This document shows, one piece after another, positions 21,114 through 32,575 of a stretch of DNA of 64,000 nt. The first letter of the stretch is position 1; each line of letters starts with the position of its first letter. This DNA comes from Forficula auricularia (taxonomy: Eukaryota > Arthropoda > Insecta > Dermaptera > Forficulidae). Both the position numbers and the translations under genes were made by a program. The notes beneath the pieces were generated by a model. It saw only the letters and a list, made by a program, of their open reading frames with translations. It made no database searches and was not told the origin of the DNA. The stretch lies in NCBI GenBank assembly GCA_024734495.1, contig JALMQS010000673.1, forward strand, positions 434,001 to 498,000, written 5' to 3'.

Positions 21114-22734
21114 TATATTTATATTATTCTCGCCCGATCTAATAGCCATATTCCACCCGATCAACCAAAAATATGCCACATTTCTGGCAATTTTCTATTC
21201 AATTTTTCTACCGTTTAAATATGTGTTTTTTTAAGTTGTAAAAGTCCTACTTGTATGTATTTAATTTAACTAGTATTAAATAATTTTTCACCTAGAACCG
21301 ATATGATGTTTCTTAAGAATTAATAACAATCATTTAGCTTGTACGTCCGAAAACTGCTTAAAGATAAAATGAGACTATGAATAGCCAGCTCTAAAAAGTC
21401 AGAGTTTTCACCCTTGATTTTTTCTGGCATGAATGCCTTCTGTTAATTAATATTCAAAAGTAACAAAAAAAATCTTAATTTTTTTTAATAAACCTGCCTA
21501 ATCGGAGATTTCGGCGTTGGTCTTTTGCTCCAGGCTCTTCATTAATCTGATACATTTTTAGGGTGATTTTTTGAACACTCTAAAACTTTTTTCATCAAGT
21601 TAATTTTTTCTTAATTTTTCACCTCCTGTCGCCTGGCCCTTTTTTTCCACTCCCTTCATTTTCTAAAAGTCTTCATCTGTTAAGGGGTAAAAAAATTGCA
21701 TCTAATCTTGATAATCTGTAAATGTATTTTTCGTCTATTCCATTCACCGTAGACCCACTAATATAAGCTTGTTTGTTTCTTTGACATTCGTATTTTGACA
21801 GTGAAATGCTTTTTTTATTAACTTGTCAAGACAATTTTTTTAAAAAAATAATCCATAATCCTTAAAAGAATTATTTCACTTCAGAAATAGCTTTTAAAAA
21901 TTATTACTTATCCATTGAGCCGTTTTAGATGTAAAATGTAAATATGGAGCAAGCTCATGTTTGGATTTGGAAGACGAGAGAGAGAAAAAGGGGAAGATGA
22001 ATCCCCGGGGATTCCCTCCTGATTGGTTAAAACAGGATTGACGTTCCAGTTAAGGCAATATCAATAACTTTTTATCTTTGTTTCTTTTGCTTCTAATGGG
22101 TGCCGTATCTCCTCAATTCAAATGGATTCTCTGTTGTAAATTCATTTCTCCAAACAAATTCACAATATTTCAACAATATAGAAATTTACATAACTGTATT
22201 TTTTATGAATGCTTCTTTTCGTTAGATTAATATTTATTAATATTGAAAATAAAATATTCCTGGTAGTAAGTATCTGAAATAACGATTAAGAAGGCTCGGT
22301 ACCAATAAGTCAAAATTGGCTCTTGTATCCTAGAAGGGAAGGACGGTGTTGGTGTTGTCCATGGGCGCGGTTACCACCCTTTTTGGGGGGTTCCTCGAAG
22401 TGGGTTCTTATTAGAGGGGTAGTAAACGGCGGAAAATTGTTGGTGGTGTTAATGTTGTTAATGACTTTGGTTACTTTGTATTATTATTTCTCGGGGGCGT
22501 TTGTTATTTTTATGCATATTAATGAAACCACCCTTTTTGGAGGGTTTTCCCCAAAATTGGAAAATGTACATTTTGATATATAAGAAGAATATTCAACAGT
22601 GCGAACGCTGTCAAAAGATTTGTTAATGATATTTATACAAGAAACTCTAACTATTCTGGAATATGGGACTTGTATCGTGAAAAGAAGAAGAGAAAGGAAT
22701 TTCAGGAATTGGGTCGTAGTCTAAATCCTGGTTC
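21114..22734. other. No recognised gene
   Basis: This is the target-side flank of the BEL insertion. A plus-strand ORF at 22323-22583 lies in G/T-rich low-complexity DNA with repeated GGTGTTG and GGTTAC words, and is unlikely to be real. Nothing else is recognised. Confidence 0.45.
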
Positions 22735-23225
22735 ATACGAGACCTTTTCTCTTAATTGTTCGACCTACTTGCAATTTGAAGCTAGTTCAGTCAGGCTGAT
22801 TTTTCGCCTGTTGGCTTCACACGTAGCTTTTTCAGAAAATTTTCAAGTTAGCCGGCCAGCTGGACTATCAGCTTTCAGTTTCAGCTCAGATGCAAACAAA
22901 AATGTCTGACAATAATATTATTACAGAAATTATCAATCGTAGACGAATTTGGAAGCCATATTCTCTTTATTCATTGCAGTAAAGAGTTGAACAGTGAGAA
23001 ACAAAATATCAGCTGTTCACCCACGTGATGAAATAAATAATGCTTTCCGATTGGCTGGCCAGTGCCAGCTTCAAGTAGCTAAACTTTTTTTAGAACATGC
23101 CCTATCTTTTGAATCATGCAAGCATGCTAGTAAGACAGTCAGGAGTGACGTCGTTTCGACCCTCCAAATTTACAGTTAACCGAACAAGTAGGAGAAAATG
23201 TCTCGTGTGAAGCGGACTTTTGGTG
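22735..23225. repeat. Imperfect inverted repeat
   Basis: About 55 bp near 22735-22790 (CATACGAGACCTTTTCTC, then TTGTTCG) recur as an imperfect complement at 23160-23225 (ACACGAGACATTTTCTCC on the minus strand). Between them a GGCTGGCCAG-type word also occurs in both orientations. It looks like an old fold-back. Small ORFs across it are not convincing. Confidence 0.4.
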
Positions 23226-23290
23226 CCAGTGTTGAGAGTCTTGTTGATATATGAGAGACTTTAAAATTCCAATATCTACATCATTATTAT

Positions 23291-24060
23291 ATAACGAGCT
23301 TTTCGTGCGTGCCTTCGGCACGCCCTCAACTCGGCCCTCCCAACTGGTGCCCTGGCGGGCAGCGTCTCGGTCCAAAAATTTTATTCCTCTTAAAAAACCA
23401 CACTCCAAATGTATACCCGTAAACTACCGAAAATACATCGTCTCTTAAAAGTTTCGCCTCTTTAATTTTTGACTGGCGGGGGGGGAGGAATAATTATGAA
23501 TATATTTAAATTTAAAATTTAAATTTCATTTTTTCTTTTGAAAACAAAAATAATGAAATGATTTATGAACTGCAAAATATTCGCAGGCTGAATCATGGAA
23601 ATTATTCAAATTTACGCAGTTCAATTAATTTAATTAATTACAAAAAATATATTTAATGTTTCTTAATTTAAAATTAATTGGAGTCTTTCATTTCAAAATT
23701 CGAGTGCAAATTAAAATTATATTTCAAATTTGCCTGGCTAATGAAAATCCATTGGAGATGTCAGTTTAAAATTTTAGCTGACAATTATATTTCAAATTTG
23801 CCTCGTTAATTAATACATATTTAATGTTTTTTTAATTTAAAATCAATTGGTGTTTTTTCATTTTCATTCGAGTTCAAATGAATACAATATTATCTCGACA
23901 CAAAGTCTAAATCAAAAATATCTAGTTTTAGTAAGAGAAATCAAGATAGAAATATTAATGTCCCAATGGTGTAATCGCTAGAGCCAATGACCATAGTTCA
24001 AGAGTTCGTCGGTTCGATTCTATGCAAGAGCGTAATTTTTTTAGAGAAATTTCTCTAAGC
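23291..24060 (+). repeat. Family D repeat with tRNA-like tail, copy 1
   Basis: It shares a long, largely collinear match with 33986-34640. It starts with a perfect GCGTGCC/GGCACGC hairpin, followed by CTCGGCCCTCC, a TTTCGCCTCTTTAATTTTTG block and a G-run. It ends in a tRNA-like module at about 23962-24035, with an A-box-like TGGTGTAAT and a B-box GGTTCGATTCT. This copy keeps about 110 bp after the G-run that copy 2 lacks. The tRNA-like part is too degenerate to be a working tRNA. The whole may be a SINE-like or composite retroposon. Confidence 0.65.
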
Positions 24061-24089
24061 GTTGTTACAAATTAATCTAGACGAATATT

Positions 24090-24190
24090 ATATAGTATAT
24101 TTATTTTTATTTATTTATTTATTTATTAATACATAGTACTTAGGTCGGATATAAGTGATTTTCTTTCTATAATATCCGATTAGAAGCCAA
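24090..24190 (-). repeat. Possible retroposon tail with (TTTA)n
   Basis: A run of TTTA repeats (about 24099-24125) is followed by non-repetitive sequence. On the minus strand this looks like a LINE or SINE 3' end with a (TAAA)n tail, similar to the better supported case at 63553. No target duplication is identified. Confidence 0.3.
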
Positions 24191-24423
24191 TCAGTGAAAA
24201 CTATGGTATCTCTCTAGAAACTTTGTACTCTCAATATATAGATTTAACAAACTTGATTATCGAAGGGTTTTGAAAAATAGGTACCTAAAAATGAACGATT
24301 CTCAGCCAATAATCATTCATCCTGGCTAGTAATCTTATAATCCATTTACATAATTGTCAAAAGATGACCGATACGTAACTATTAATATAATAAAAATTGT
24401 CATTTGTGTTGTCAGTCTAAATG

Positions 24424-24605
24424 GATATTAACGAGGGGCGAACCGCGATTGAGATTAGGTGTACACCGTCCTTGGAATTAATTGGAATTACTTTGAAATT
24501 CATTAGATAATCTATTGTCATCTATTGTCTTCTAGTTGGAAATGAATGTGAAAGAGGAAGTAGGTGTACAAGATTTTAGCTCGCGGATCACCCCTCGGAT
24601 ATCAA
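24424..24605. mobile_element. Family C MITE, copy 5 (TSD GATATTAA/GATATCAA)
   Basis: The element spans 24432-24597, starting CGAGGGGCGAACCGCGA and ending CCCCTCG. The flanking 8-mers differ at one base. The interior is the standard short type with a small duplication of the CTATTGTC word. Confidence 0.85.
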
Positions 24606-24621
24606 GATGTCAAAAAGACTA

Positions 24622-24995
24622 AAGGCCAATTGTATGTCGGTTGGTAAAGTCTTTGTAAAAGTTGACAAAGGGTAAAACCGAGGGGTGAACCGCGACCTAA
24701 TATCGTGTACACCTACTTCCACTTTCACTTTCATTTCCAAGTAGAAGACAATAGATTATCTAATGAATTCCAAAGTAATCCCAAATAACTCCACAAGACG
24801 GTGTACACCTAATTCCAATCGAGGTTCACCCCTTGGGTAAAACCTTAGAATTCACCTTGTGCCAGGAGGGATGGCCAATCAGATGAAAGTGCGTGTCATC
24901 TGATTGGCCATCCGACCGGGCACAAGGTGAATTCTAAGGTTTTACCCTTTGTCAACTTTTACAAAGACTTTACCAACAGACATACAACTAGCCTG
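24622..24995. repeat. Hairpin element interrupted by a family C insertion
   Basis: The left arm starts near 24622 and, without the insertion at 24679-24843, pairs with the right arm 24896-24995 along its full length (for example GACAAAGGGTAAAACC on the left, complement on the right). The loop is about nine bases (24887-24895). The intact right arm shows what the left arm looked like before insertion. Confidence 0.85.
24671..24843. mobile_element. Family C MITE, copy 6 (TSD GGTAAAAC, nested)
   Basis: The element spans 24679-24835, from CGAGGGGTGAACCGCGA to CCCCTTG, bounded by perfect GGTAAAAC copies at 24671-24678 and 24836-24843. The opposite arm of the host hairpin contains the complement of a single GGTAAAAC, confirming that the 8-mer was duplicated on insertion. 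Confidence 0.9.
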
Positions 24996-25790
24996 AAGTC
25001 GAGGAGGACTTTTTATAGTGTATTAAAATAGAAACCTTAAAAAAAAAACTTTTTTTTTAATTTAAAGTATTTTTCATTGATATGATTTTATTATATATTA
25101 ATTATTCATAAATAAATCGAATTCAACTGGAAGTAATAGGAATATGTTTGATGAAGGGGTTGTATTAAAAAGCACCGTGGTAGGCAGAGGGTGGAGGGAA
25201 AACAAAAACACAGGGGATGTGAAGGAAAAACAAAAAATCCCTCTTAATTACATATGCATTAAAAAAGTTATTTTATTTATTTATAAATATTCCCAAACTA
25301 GAGAGTTCCAATAATATATATAGAAATATAAAATTATAAAATTCCCAAACTTTCATTTTAATTAAAAAAAATAACACACCACATAATGAATAATTAAAAA
25401 TTTAATCATTATTTTCTGATTTATTGTAAATAAATAAATTATTGAAAAAAAAATATATTTTTTCAAATATTATTTATTTATAATGAAAATATTAATTAAA
25501 ATAAATATTTTATTAGCAAGCTAGTCCGAATGAGTAGGTTTTTTGGAATGTAAAATTTTTCAGTGTTTTTTGTGTTATGGCTGATTAGGTCCAGGTCCCA
25601 TTAAATTAATTTAATTTAATACATATCTCTAGAATATATTTTACTATAATTTATCCTGATACAAATTAAATTAAGTTGGAGTTGGTGGTGTTCCACAAGG
25701 AGAAAAATTAAAATACAAAGATTTTTTTTAGTTTACTCTATATATTTCGTAACTGCATGTAACTAGCATGCTTTGCACGTAGCACGCGTT
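24996..25790. other. No recognisable feature
   Basis: Very AT-rich sequence with short homopolymers. No ORF or repeat match is seen. Confidence 0.5.
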
Positions 25791-25794
25791 TTGC

Positions 25795-26087
25795 CGACTC
25801 CCAACACTCTATCGCGGTCAAATTAGAAAAGTGCCGGACCACTTCATTCGCGAATACATATATCCCCATGACTTCAAGGAACTGGAACTCTCTTCCAGCC
25901 TCTATCTTTCCCAGCACCTCTAATCTTCAAACCTTCAAAACCGGAATGCATAGACACTTACGTCTACACCCTCTCACTTAATAAACTTTCTCTTCTCTTC
26001 GGTAATGCAAGGGTCTTTCGAGATCCATAGGGGCTGCATCTTTACTGGTGCACCCCTTGCATTCGATTGCATTAAAAAAAAAAAAAA
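25795..26087 (+). mobile_element. 5'-truncated LINE 3' end with poly-A
   Basis: One plus-strand frame reads RNWNSLPASIFPS, then TSNLQTFKTGMHRHL before a stop near 25980. This matches the W-N-x-LP...FK...hL pattern that ends the reverse-transcriptase ORF of many arthropod non-LTR elements. A short 3' UTR follows, then an A-run at about 26070-26087. All upstream domains are missing, as expected for 5' truncation. The clade is not resolved. Confidence 0.65.
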
Positions 26088-26485
26088 AAACTCATCGTCA
26101 GGAGAACATTGACTGAAGATAACATAAAATAATGAACAGAATTTATTTTAATATGATGGACAGTTATTTATGACTTAGTGTAAATATAAAAGAATTATCA
26201 GGGGATGGGATGGCCTTAAAGAGAACAAGCCGAGTGAACAGATGGAGCAGACAGAGGGCTAAACTGGGAATAAAGAAAAGATATTTATACTTGGAAGTTG
26301 CCGAAAATTATGTATGTACCATAAAGGGTGCAATAAACTATGGAATGTGAATTAATTTTTCTTCTTGTGAAACACCACCAACACCAACCTAATTTAATTT
26401 TAACAATGTTTCACTATAAACCAACACCGCGTTCCCTAAATTTGGATAACCAATCAAAATCAAATACCTTTAAAAAAGCAAAAAC

Positions 26486-26733
26486 CGTATTATCCTGGCA
26501 AGTTGAAAGCATCCGACCCATTATATTTCGAAAGTTAGAATCATATTGAGTAATTTGCTCTTAGATAACTAATCGATTGAATATTAATATATTTATTTTT
26601 TACTATCGTGTTCTTTGCATCTTATTGGAATTGATTGAGAGAGGAAAATAAGTATAAACTCTCGGAATTCAAGCCCGACTCTCACTTTTTTATTCCTGGG
26701 ATATTTGTAAAATACAACTAGATAAATTATAGT
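26486..26733 (+). repeat. Direct repeat, copy 1
   Basis: About 245 bp match 28041-28261 in the same orientation (shared words TATCCTGGCAAGTTGAAAGC and CAAGCCCGACTCTCAC). The two copies bracket 1.3 kb of fold-back elements. No coding potential is evident. It may be a terminal direct repeat of a larger unit or two copies of a dispersed repeat. Confidence 0.6.
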
Positions 26734-26758
26734 TTAATAAACTAAAAAAACGCGATTT

Positions 26759-26965
26759 TGTCAGTAATTCACTAAAAAGTATAAAATAATGTACTTAAAA
26801 AAATGTTTATGTATAAAAACTAAGTCAAAAATCGTGGGGCGCTTCTTTGAGAAGCATGTAGGTAGTTTTAATTAATTTCGACAAATTGCCCCACGCTTTT
26901 TGAGTTAGTTATTGGACATAAAAAAGTATTTATGTACATTATTTTATACTTTTTAGTACATCACT
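26759..26965. repeat. Short fold-back element
   Basis: ACTAAAAAGTATAAAATAAT near 26771 is inverted at about 26938-26958, and an inner CGTGGGGC is complemented by GCCCCACG. The arms are imperfect. Confidence 0.55.
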
Positions 26966-27141
26966 GAACCCTGAAGTAATGCAAATAGCGGTTCCGGGGT
27001 AGGGTGAATCGGGGAATGGAGGGGTTTTAGTCGGTGGGAGTCCGACACTACCCATGAAGAGGTGTCCATGACGGATTTCCCCTCCACAAAAAAAAAGTAT
27101 ATCACTGACAAAAAAGCATGTTATTTTAGTTTTTTTAACTA

Positions 27142-27661
27142 CAGGGTAGGGCATAAAGATCTCCCACATTTTGAAGAGGTATAAAAAAATGAAAAAATTT
27201 AACTAGCAAAAAACTGAATATATTTTTGAAAAGAACATGAAATAATTTTTTTTTAAATGTGATTTAAACATTATCAGACAAAAAAAAGGGGGGGGGAAAT
27301 GAAAATTCTATCACTTTCTACCAAACTCAACTAAATTTTGTATACATATTCTGTGGACCCACGGAGGCTAGAAATGCAAAAATTAACCACCCGAAATGGG
27401 GGTTTAGTTTTTGCATGTCTAGCCTTCTATGGGTCCACAGAATATGTATACAAAATTTAGTTGAGTTTAGTAGAAAGAGTTAGAATTTTCATTTTTAACT
27501 CCCCCGTCCCCTCTTTTTTTGTCTGATATAATGTTTAGAACACATTTAAAAAAAAATTATTTTATGTTCTTTTCAAAAATATATTCAGTTTTTTCTAGTT
27601 AATAAATTTTTTCATTTTTTATACCTCTTCAAAATGTGGGAGATATTTATACCCTACCTTA
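27142..27661. mobile_element. Long fold-back element carrying a family A core unit
   Basis: The arms of about 250 bp (27142-27395 and 27405-27661) are near-complementary, with ends GGGTAGGGCATAAA and the complement of GGGTATAAATATCTCCC. The centre holds the family A core word set (GTATACATATTCTGTGG, CTAGAAATGCAAAAA and a G/C tract) in inverted duplicate. No ORF. Confidence 0.7.
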
Positions 27662-27769
27662 TATAATTTAATTTTTTACTTTTTAGTCTTAAAATGGGTA
27701 CAATTCCACGAGTACATCGCTAAACTAAAACTAAATTTGACAAGAGTCTATTATATTTTCCCAATTTCC

Positions 27770-27870
27770 CCCGACATTTATTCATTTTTGTATTTTTACC
27801 CTTCTGGGGGCCCACAGATAATGATACAAAATTCGGTTGAATTTGTCGCTCCCTCCCCTGTAAATTTTTT
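27770..27870 (-). repeat. Isolated family A core unit
   Basis: A single degenerate core unit (CTTCTGGGGGCCCACAG, then ACAAAATTCGGTTGAATTTG) lies here without the family A termini. Confidence 0.5.
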
Positions 27871-28040
27871 CAGATCGAATGTTTAAAATTATTATATTGT
27901 CATCGGTTCTTAATACGTATAAAAATATTCAATTTAATCAGACGCCTTGAAGGTGGTGAAAATTACGTTGAAAGATTCCGTCTCATTGATACGATACATG
28001 ACCTGAGTCAAGATAATAAAAGCGTGTTAAAATGAAAAAT

Positions 28041-28261
28041 TGAACTATCCTGGCAAGTTGAAAGCACCCGACCCATTATATTTCGAAAGTTAGAATCAAA
28101 GTGGGTAATTTGATCTTAGATAAATAATAGATTAATTATTTTTTACTGTCATGTCTTTGCATCTCATTGAAATTGATTGAGAGAGGAAAATATAAACTCT
28201 CGGTATTCAAGCCCGACTCTCACTTTTTTATTCCTGAGATATTTGTAAAATAACTAGATAA
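28041..28261 (+). repeat. Direct repeat, copy 2
   Basis: The partner of 26486-26733, with several small deletions relative to it. Confidence 0.6.
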
Positions 28262-28396
28262 AAAAAGAGACTACACTCTCTTTAATTCTTTTTAGGTTAG
28301 TAATTTGTTTTTCTATATTATTATTGGCATATTTTTTAGTATTCCTTTGTGTCCATTGAAATCCTGTTGCTGTTTCTATTACTTTTCAAATAGACA

Positions 28397-28630
28397 TTGA
28401 ATCAAGTTGAAATGATAAAATGGCAAATGAAAACTTTGATATGGGCCTCGGCATCCCCTGGACCACCAACAACATCAACATCTCCCGCGGGAGGAGCATT
28501 TGATTGGGATAAATACACACATAGAGACATCTCACTAATCCCAACCTCCGGCTTTCCTATTGGATCTTCAACACGATTCCAGTGCGAATGTATTAATATT
28601 GACCCATCCAGGGATAATATTAATGCTTGA
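28397..28630 (+). CDS. Possible host exon, 77-residue ORF, unassigned
   Basis: The ORF has a GC-richer coding-like composition in an AT-rich setting and a Pro/Ser/Thr-rich stretch (SPGPPTTSTSPAGG), followed by a more structured-looking end with two Cys. A plausible splice acceptor (TTTTCAAATAG) ends at about 28394, just upstream. I do not recognise the protein, and it could be chance. If it is an exon, the frame at the acceptor would decide the true start. Confidence 0.22.
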   Translation: MNQVEMIKWQMKTLIWASASPGPPTTSTSPAGGAFDWDKYTHRDISLIPTSGFPIGSSTRFQCECINIDPSRDNINA

Positions 28631-28814
28631 TATTGTTGTGTTGTTGATAATGAAACAATCTCTTTCCTTGTTTACTGGTCACTCCATATGGCCTGCTATT
28701 CCCTTTGGTTAGGAGATTAATTAATTTAATCCAACATGTTGCAACCCTCAACCCCTGCAACCCCCGACGCTTCATAGCACACTCTATATTGCTCTCGATC
28801 TCGTTCTGTCTCTT

Positions 28815-29820
28815 TCGTTTCTATAATACAATTATCCTACGAATAAGAACCATTTTAAAAATCAACTTTGAGCAAAAATTGAAAACATTATTAAGACGGG
28901 ATACATACTACGCTTTCTGCAAATTTCAGTGAATTTGAGGGGTTTTTTTTTGTAAGTGAACGGTTTGAGTTAGAATGTCTAAACTTGATCCAAATGTAGG
29001 TACAATAGTTTATTCATCCAAATCTGTGATCGGAATTTCAGCTCACAACATTATATGATTAAACAGTCTCTTCAAATTTTTTTCTGATTTTCTCTATCTT
29101 CGAAACTTAGTTTGAATAATAAAAATTTTAAAAATCAAGTTTGTGCAAAAATTGACATTATTTTTAAGACGGGGTAGGTACTACGCTTTCTGAAAATTTC
29201 AGTGAATTTGAAGTTTTTGTATCTGTATTTAAATTAGAAAGTTTAAACTTGATCCAAAAGTATGGTTTACTAATCAACATTTGTGATCCGAATTTCAGCT
29301 CATTGTAGCTATAAGGGAAAGCCTTTGGTTTCGTGGGGAGAGAAGAGTTGAGGAATTTTGAGCCCTATAATAATTTTGCAGTTACGGGGAGGATGCTTTG
29401 GCCTGAGGTATTTTTCCCTCACCAACTTTGGTAACCTTGCGCTTTCCGTTGAAAACTCTAACGTTGAGAGTAATTGCGGATGGGAGAGTATTGGGGCGGG
29501 GGTAGCCAAATGAGGGTTAGTTAAGATAGGAAAGCTTCGGCGTTACTTCGAATTTTTTCTGATTTCCTTATTTTTAAAACTTAAGTTCGAATAAGAACAA
29601 TTTTAAAATTATAATTAGATAGGGTACTATAATGTTTTAAATTATAGTTTGAGGAATAATTGAAAATATTTTTAAGATGAGGCACGCTTTCAAATTTCAG
29701 TGAATTTGAGATTTTATGTTAGTGAACAATTTGAGGTAGAAAGTCTAAACTTAGTCCTAATGTGCAGTTTATTAATCCAAATCTGTGTGCCAAATTTCAT
29801 CTCATCATTCTAAAGTATAA
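28815..29820 (+). repeat. Three diverged tandem repeats of about 250 bp
   Basis: Units at about 28815-29075, 29075-29310 and 29545-29820 share GAATAAGAAC, AATTTCAGTGAATTTGA, GTCTAAACTTGATCC and CCAAATCTGTG words in the same order. A 235-bp unrelated insert separates units 2 and 3. They are diverged, so old. No gene is visible. Confidence 0.6.
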
Positions 29821-30811
29821 CATTAGATCATATAACAATTCGATTTGTTTGTTTTATTTTTATGCATTTTTACACCTTAAGCTTTAGAGATAGAAATTCC
29901 AAAATCTAATTTGTTATTCATTTTGGAAATACAATCAATTTCTCACCAGAACAAACTTTTTATGTGTTGTATCATTGGTTTATGAACCAAAACCGATACC
30001 TACACAGATGGACTGGAAAATTAAGCTTAAAAATTACTTTTTTCCACGTTTTAGAAATTTCTAAACACGATAAGAAAAAACAAAATATTTTCGAGTGGAT
30101 TCAATATATCATAAAAAATCAATATTTGAGCAAAAATATTTCCTATAATGGCTTCGTTATTTGTACTACCTAGATGTCAGGAACATGTTCGGAATTTTTA
30201 TTAGAATGTCTACTGAACATGTAATTTATACCTCGAACGATCAAATTCTCGCCAGCAGTGAACAACGACATTCAATTCAACTATTAGGAAATAACTTGAT
30301 GTGGATTAACTTGTAAATATGTCTTAAAAAACAATTATTAGAAATAATGGAATTTAGTGAAATGTGACAGGGTTTTTTAGTATATATAAGCTGAGAACAA
30401 ATGCCCCACATAGAGAGGCTGTATTGATGCAGCCGAAGGCTCTACTAGATCCATCTTTAATAAATATTCTTATACTTATATTAACTACCTATGTCTTATT
30501 ATTTGTTTCAGCTCCGTGGATCGGAGTAACACATTCACCTACTTCCTGGAGATATTCCCAGACCTAGGAGGTTAAGGTTACGGACCAGAGCATCTACATC
30601 TCCCTAGGGTCTAGTAGCGTCAGTATACATCTAAAGGTAGATACTTTTGAATTAAATTATTGACAGCAGGTGTAGAAACCCGCCGCAAGAATGTCTTGAA
30701 TGAATGATATGAAGGATTTTCTTCATAAATAGAATAAGATTAGAACAACAAAATACTTTTTAAATATATATAAGTATTTTGATTATATATGTCCATCGAT
30801 TAAATTAATAA
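29821..30811. other. No recognised gene
   Basis: AT-rich, with a small GC-richer patch at 30400-30620. The plus-strand ORF there (30364-30567) has a hydrophobic run but no signature, and I do not support it as a gene. Confidence 0.45.
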
Positions 30812-30945
30812 GTTGTTGTAGGTAAATAAGGACAATAGCTTATGCAAGTATTTTTATTTTATGCCTAAAATAACAAGTATTTTTTATTTTTAGCATAAAA
30901 TAAAAAATACTTGCATAGGCTATTGTCCTTATTTCCCTACAACGA
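30812..30945. repeat. Hairpin of about 60-bp arms
   Basis: AATAAGGACAATAGCTTATGC near 30826 is inverted at about 30910-30933. The arms are separated by a short TTTTTATTTT region. A long (AT)n tract follows directly. Confidence 0.75.

Positions 30946-30950
<5 letters not shown>

Positions 30951-30991
<41 letters not shown>
30951..30991. repeat. (AT)n microsatellite
   Basis: About 20 uninterrupted AT units. Confidence 0.9.
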
Positions 30992-30995
<4 letters not shown>

Positions 30996-31420
30996 TTGTG
31001 TATCTTAAATAATTTTTAATATAAAAGGCAAGGTAAGAAACCTTATAATAGGGAAATTTAGAAAAAAGTATTTTGGGTCAAATTATACTTGCTTTACTTG
31101 TTCTAGTCTACTTCTTATGCACTCTCGCACGTAGCCCAATGGTTTTTGAGTAGGTACTAGTAACATCATAAAATTTTCAATGTTAATTAATTAGGAGCTT
31201 AATATTTTTTTCGCATTAAACACCCTTTTAGCTCCAACATTTCTAAATTTAATATCTTTTAGCTTTTCTGGCCCTAAGTTACCAATGAGCGTTTACTTCT
31301 TCTATAATATTTTTGCTTATCCTATACTCTCCTCTCTCTTTTGACTGATTCAATTCTTATACATTTAAAAAGTTTATTGCGTTAATATTTAAGAATTTTG
31401 CTGGCTTGGTGCGTACTGGA
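30992..31420. other. No recognisable feature
   Basis: AT-rich spacer with no repeat match or convincing ORF. Confidence 0.45.
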
Positions 31421-31797
31421 TATATTAATTTTTTATTGTTAAGGATAAATAAATTGAATTGCTTCTTTCCAGTAATTTATTTTGTTATTCAAATGGTTAA
31501 TCCAAATATTTCGAGAGCGCTCTCGGCATCTCTTCCTCATTGGAAACTGTGGGATCACACAATAGGCAAGTCAGTGAGTTATTATAATTACCCAGGAGGA
31601 GTGGGTGAGTACTTTTTGACACCTGTAATTATAATAACTCACTGACTTGCCTATTGTGTGGTCCCACAGCTTCCACTGAGGAAGAGATGCCGAGAGCGCT
31701 CTCGAAATACTTGGATTAACCATTTGAATAACAAAATAAATTACTGGAAAGAAGCAATTCAATTTATTTATCCTTAACAATAAAAAAAAGTTAATAT
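31421..31797. mobile_element. Fold-back element, PLE-like, with a hammerhead-like motif per arm
   Basis: The arms 31421-31592 and 31627-31797 are nearly perfect complements, so overlapping ORFs appear on both strands and are artefacts. The right arm on the plus strand has CTGAGGA (31676-31682), a GAGA/TCTC stem and GAAA (31704-31707), with TCCA before the core able to pair with TGGA after it. The left arm on the minus strand has ATGAGGA in place of CTGAGGA but a better NUH site (AUU). Each arm thus has one lesion. Confidence 0.75.
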
Positions 31798-32574
31798 TTA
31801 AATTCACATACTTTTGAAAGTGTCTACAGATAGCCTCCGCTTAAGTCGGTGATCAGTTTCTAGAAAAATACTGTTTTAGGAAAATTCATTGAAAAAAAGC
31901 ACTAGAAAATAATTATTAAAATTAGCTGAAAATTTATCATTTTCGTTTGTATAAGTTTGTCTGATTTTTATAAATTATTGTATGTAGCTAAACTTTGTGA
32001 AGTTTCTTCTTTCTTTCGTAAATCACAGATATTAAGTCACAAATCTGACACAAAACACACGCTCAAATGAAAAATCGAAAGATTGGTACTTGCTATTGAA
32101 ATTTTTCATACCATGTCGTATTGTAAGGATGAAATTTACCCTATTCTCAAACCTTTTTATGGCGAAAACATATAAAAATACTGTGCTCTTTCGGAGTTTT
32201 TCCTTTATTCGAATTATTTATTTTTCAAGATATAGGATATATATTTATTAGGGTTCTATTCAAACATAAAACGGGACTCTTGGTATTAGTGTCGATTCAA
32301 TGTCTGTCTGTCTGTCAATATGTATCTCGTCTGTCAGATCATATGTTTCGTAATCCAATAAGATACAAAATTGTTGTATGTTTATTGTAAATATATCTAT
32401 GAACTTTCTTCCAATCGAAGATCCTATTAAAATTTTAATTGAATGATTATTTTGGTGAGGGTCGAAAAGACTTCTTTAAGTAGAATTAGGCTGAATTAAA
32501 AAAAAATTAATTCACATTTTCATATTACGAATTTTTTTATTATTTTGTACCTAACGAACTTCTAAATTAAATCT
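31798..32574. other. No recognisable feature
   Basis: AT-rich spacer. A CTGTCTGTCTGTC run near 32302 recalls families A and B but lacks their other landmarks. Confidence 0.45.
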
Positions 32575-32575
32575 A

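Noticed and set aside
22323..22583. 86-residue ORF with a hydrophobic stretch
   Set aside because: Low-complexity G/T-rich DNA; no signature and no support beyond being open.
31406..31807. Two similar hydrophobic 78-79 residue ORFs facing each other
   Set aside because: Mirror products of the palindrome arms, with no independent evidence of coding.
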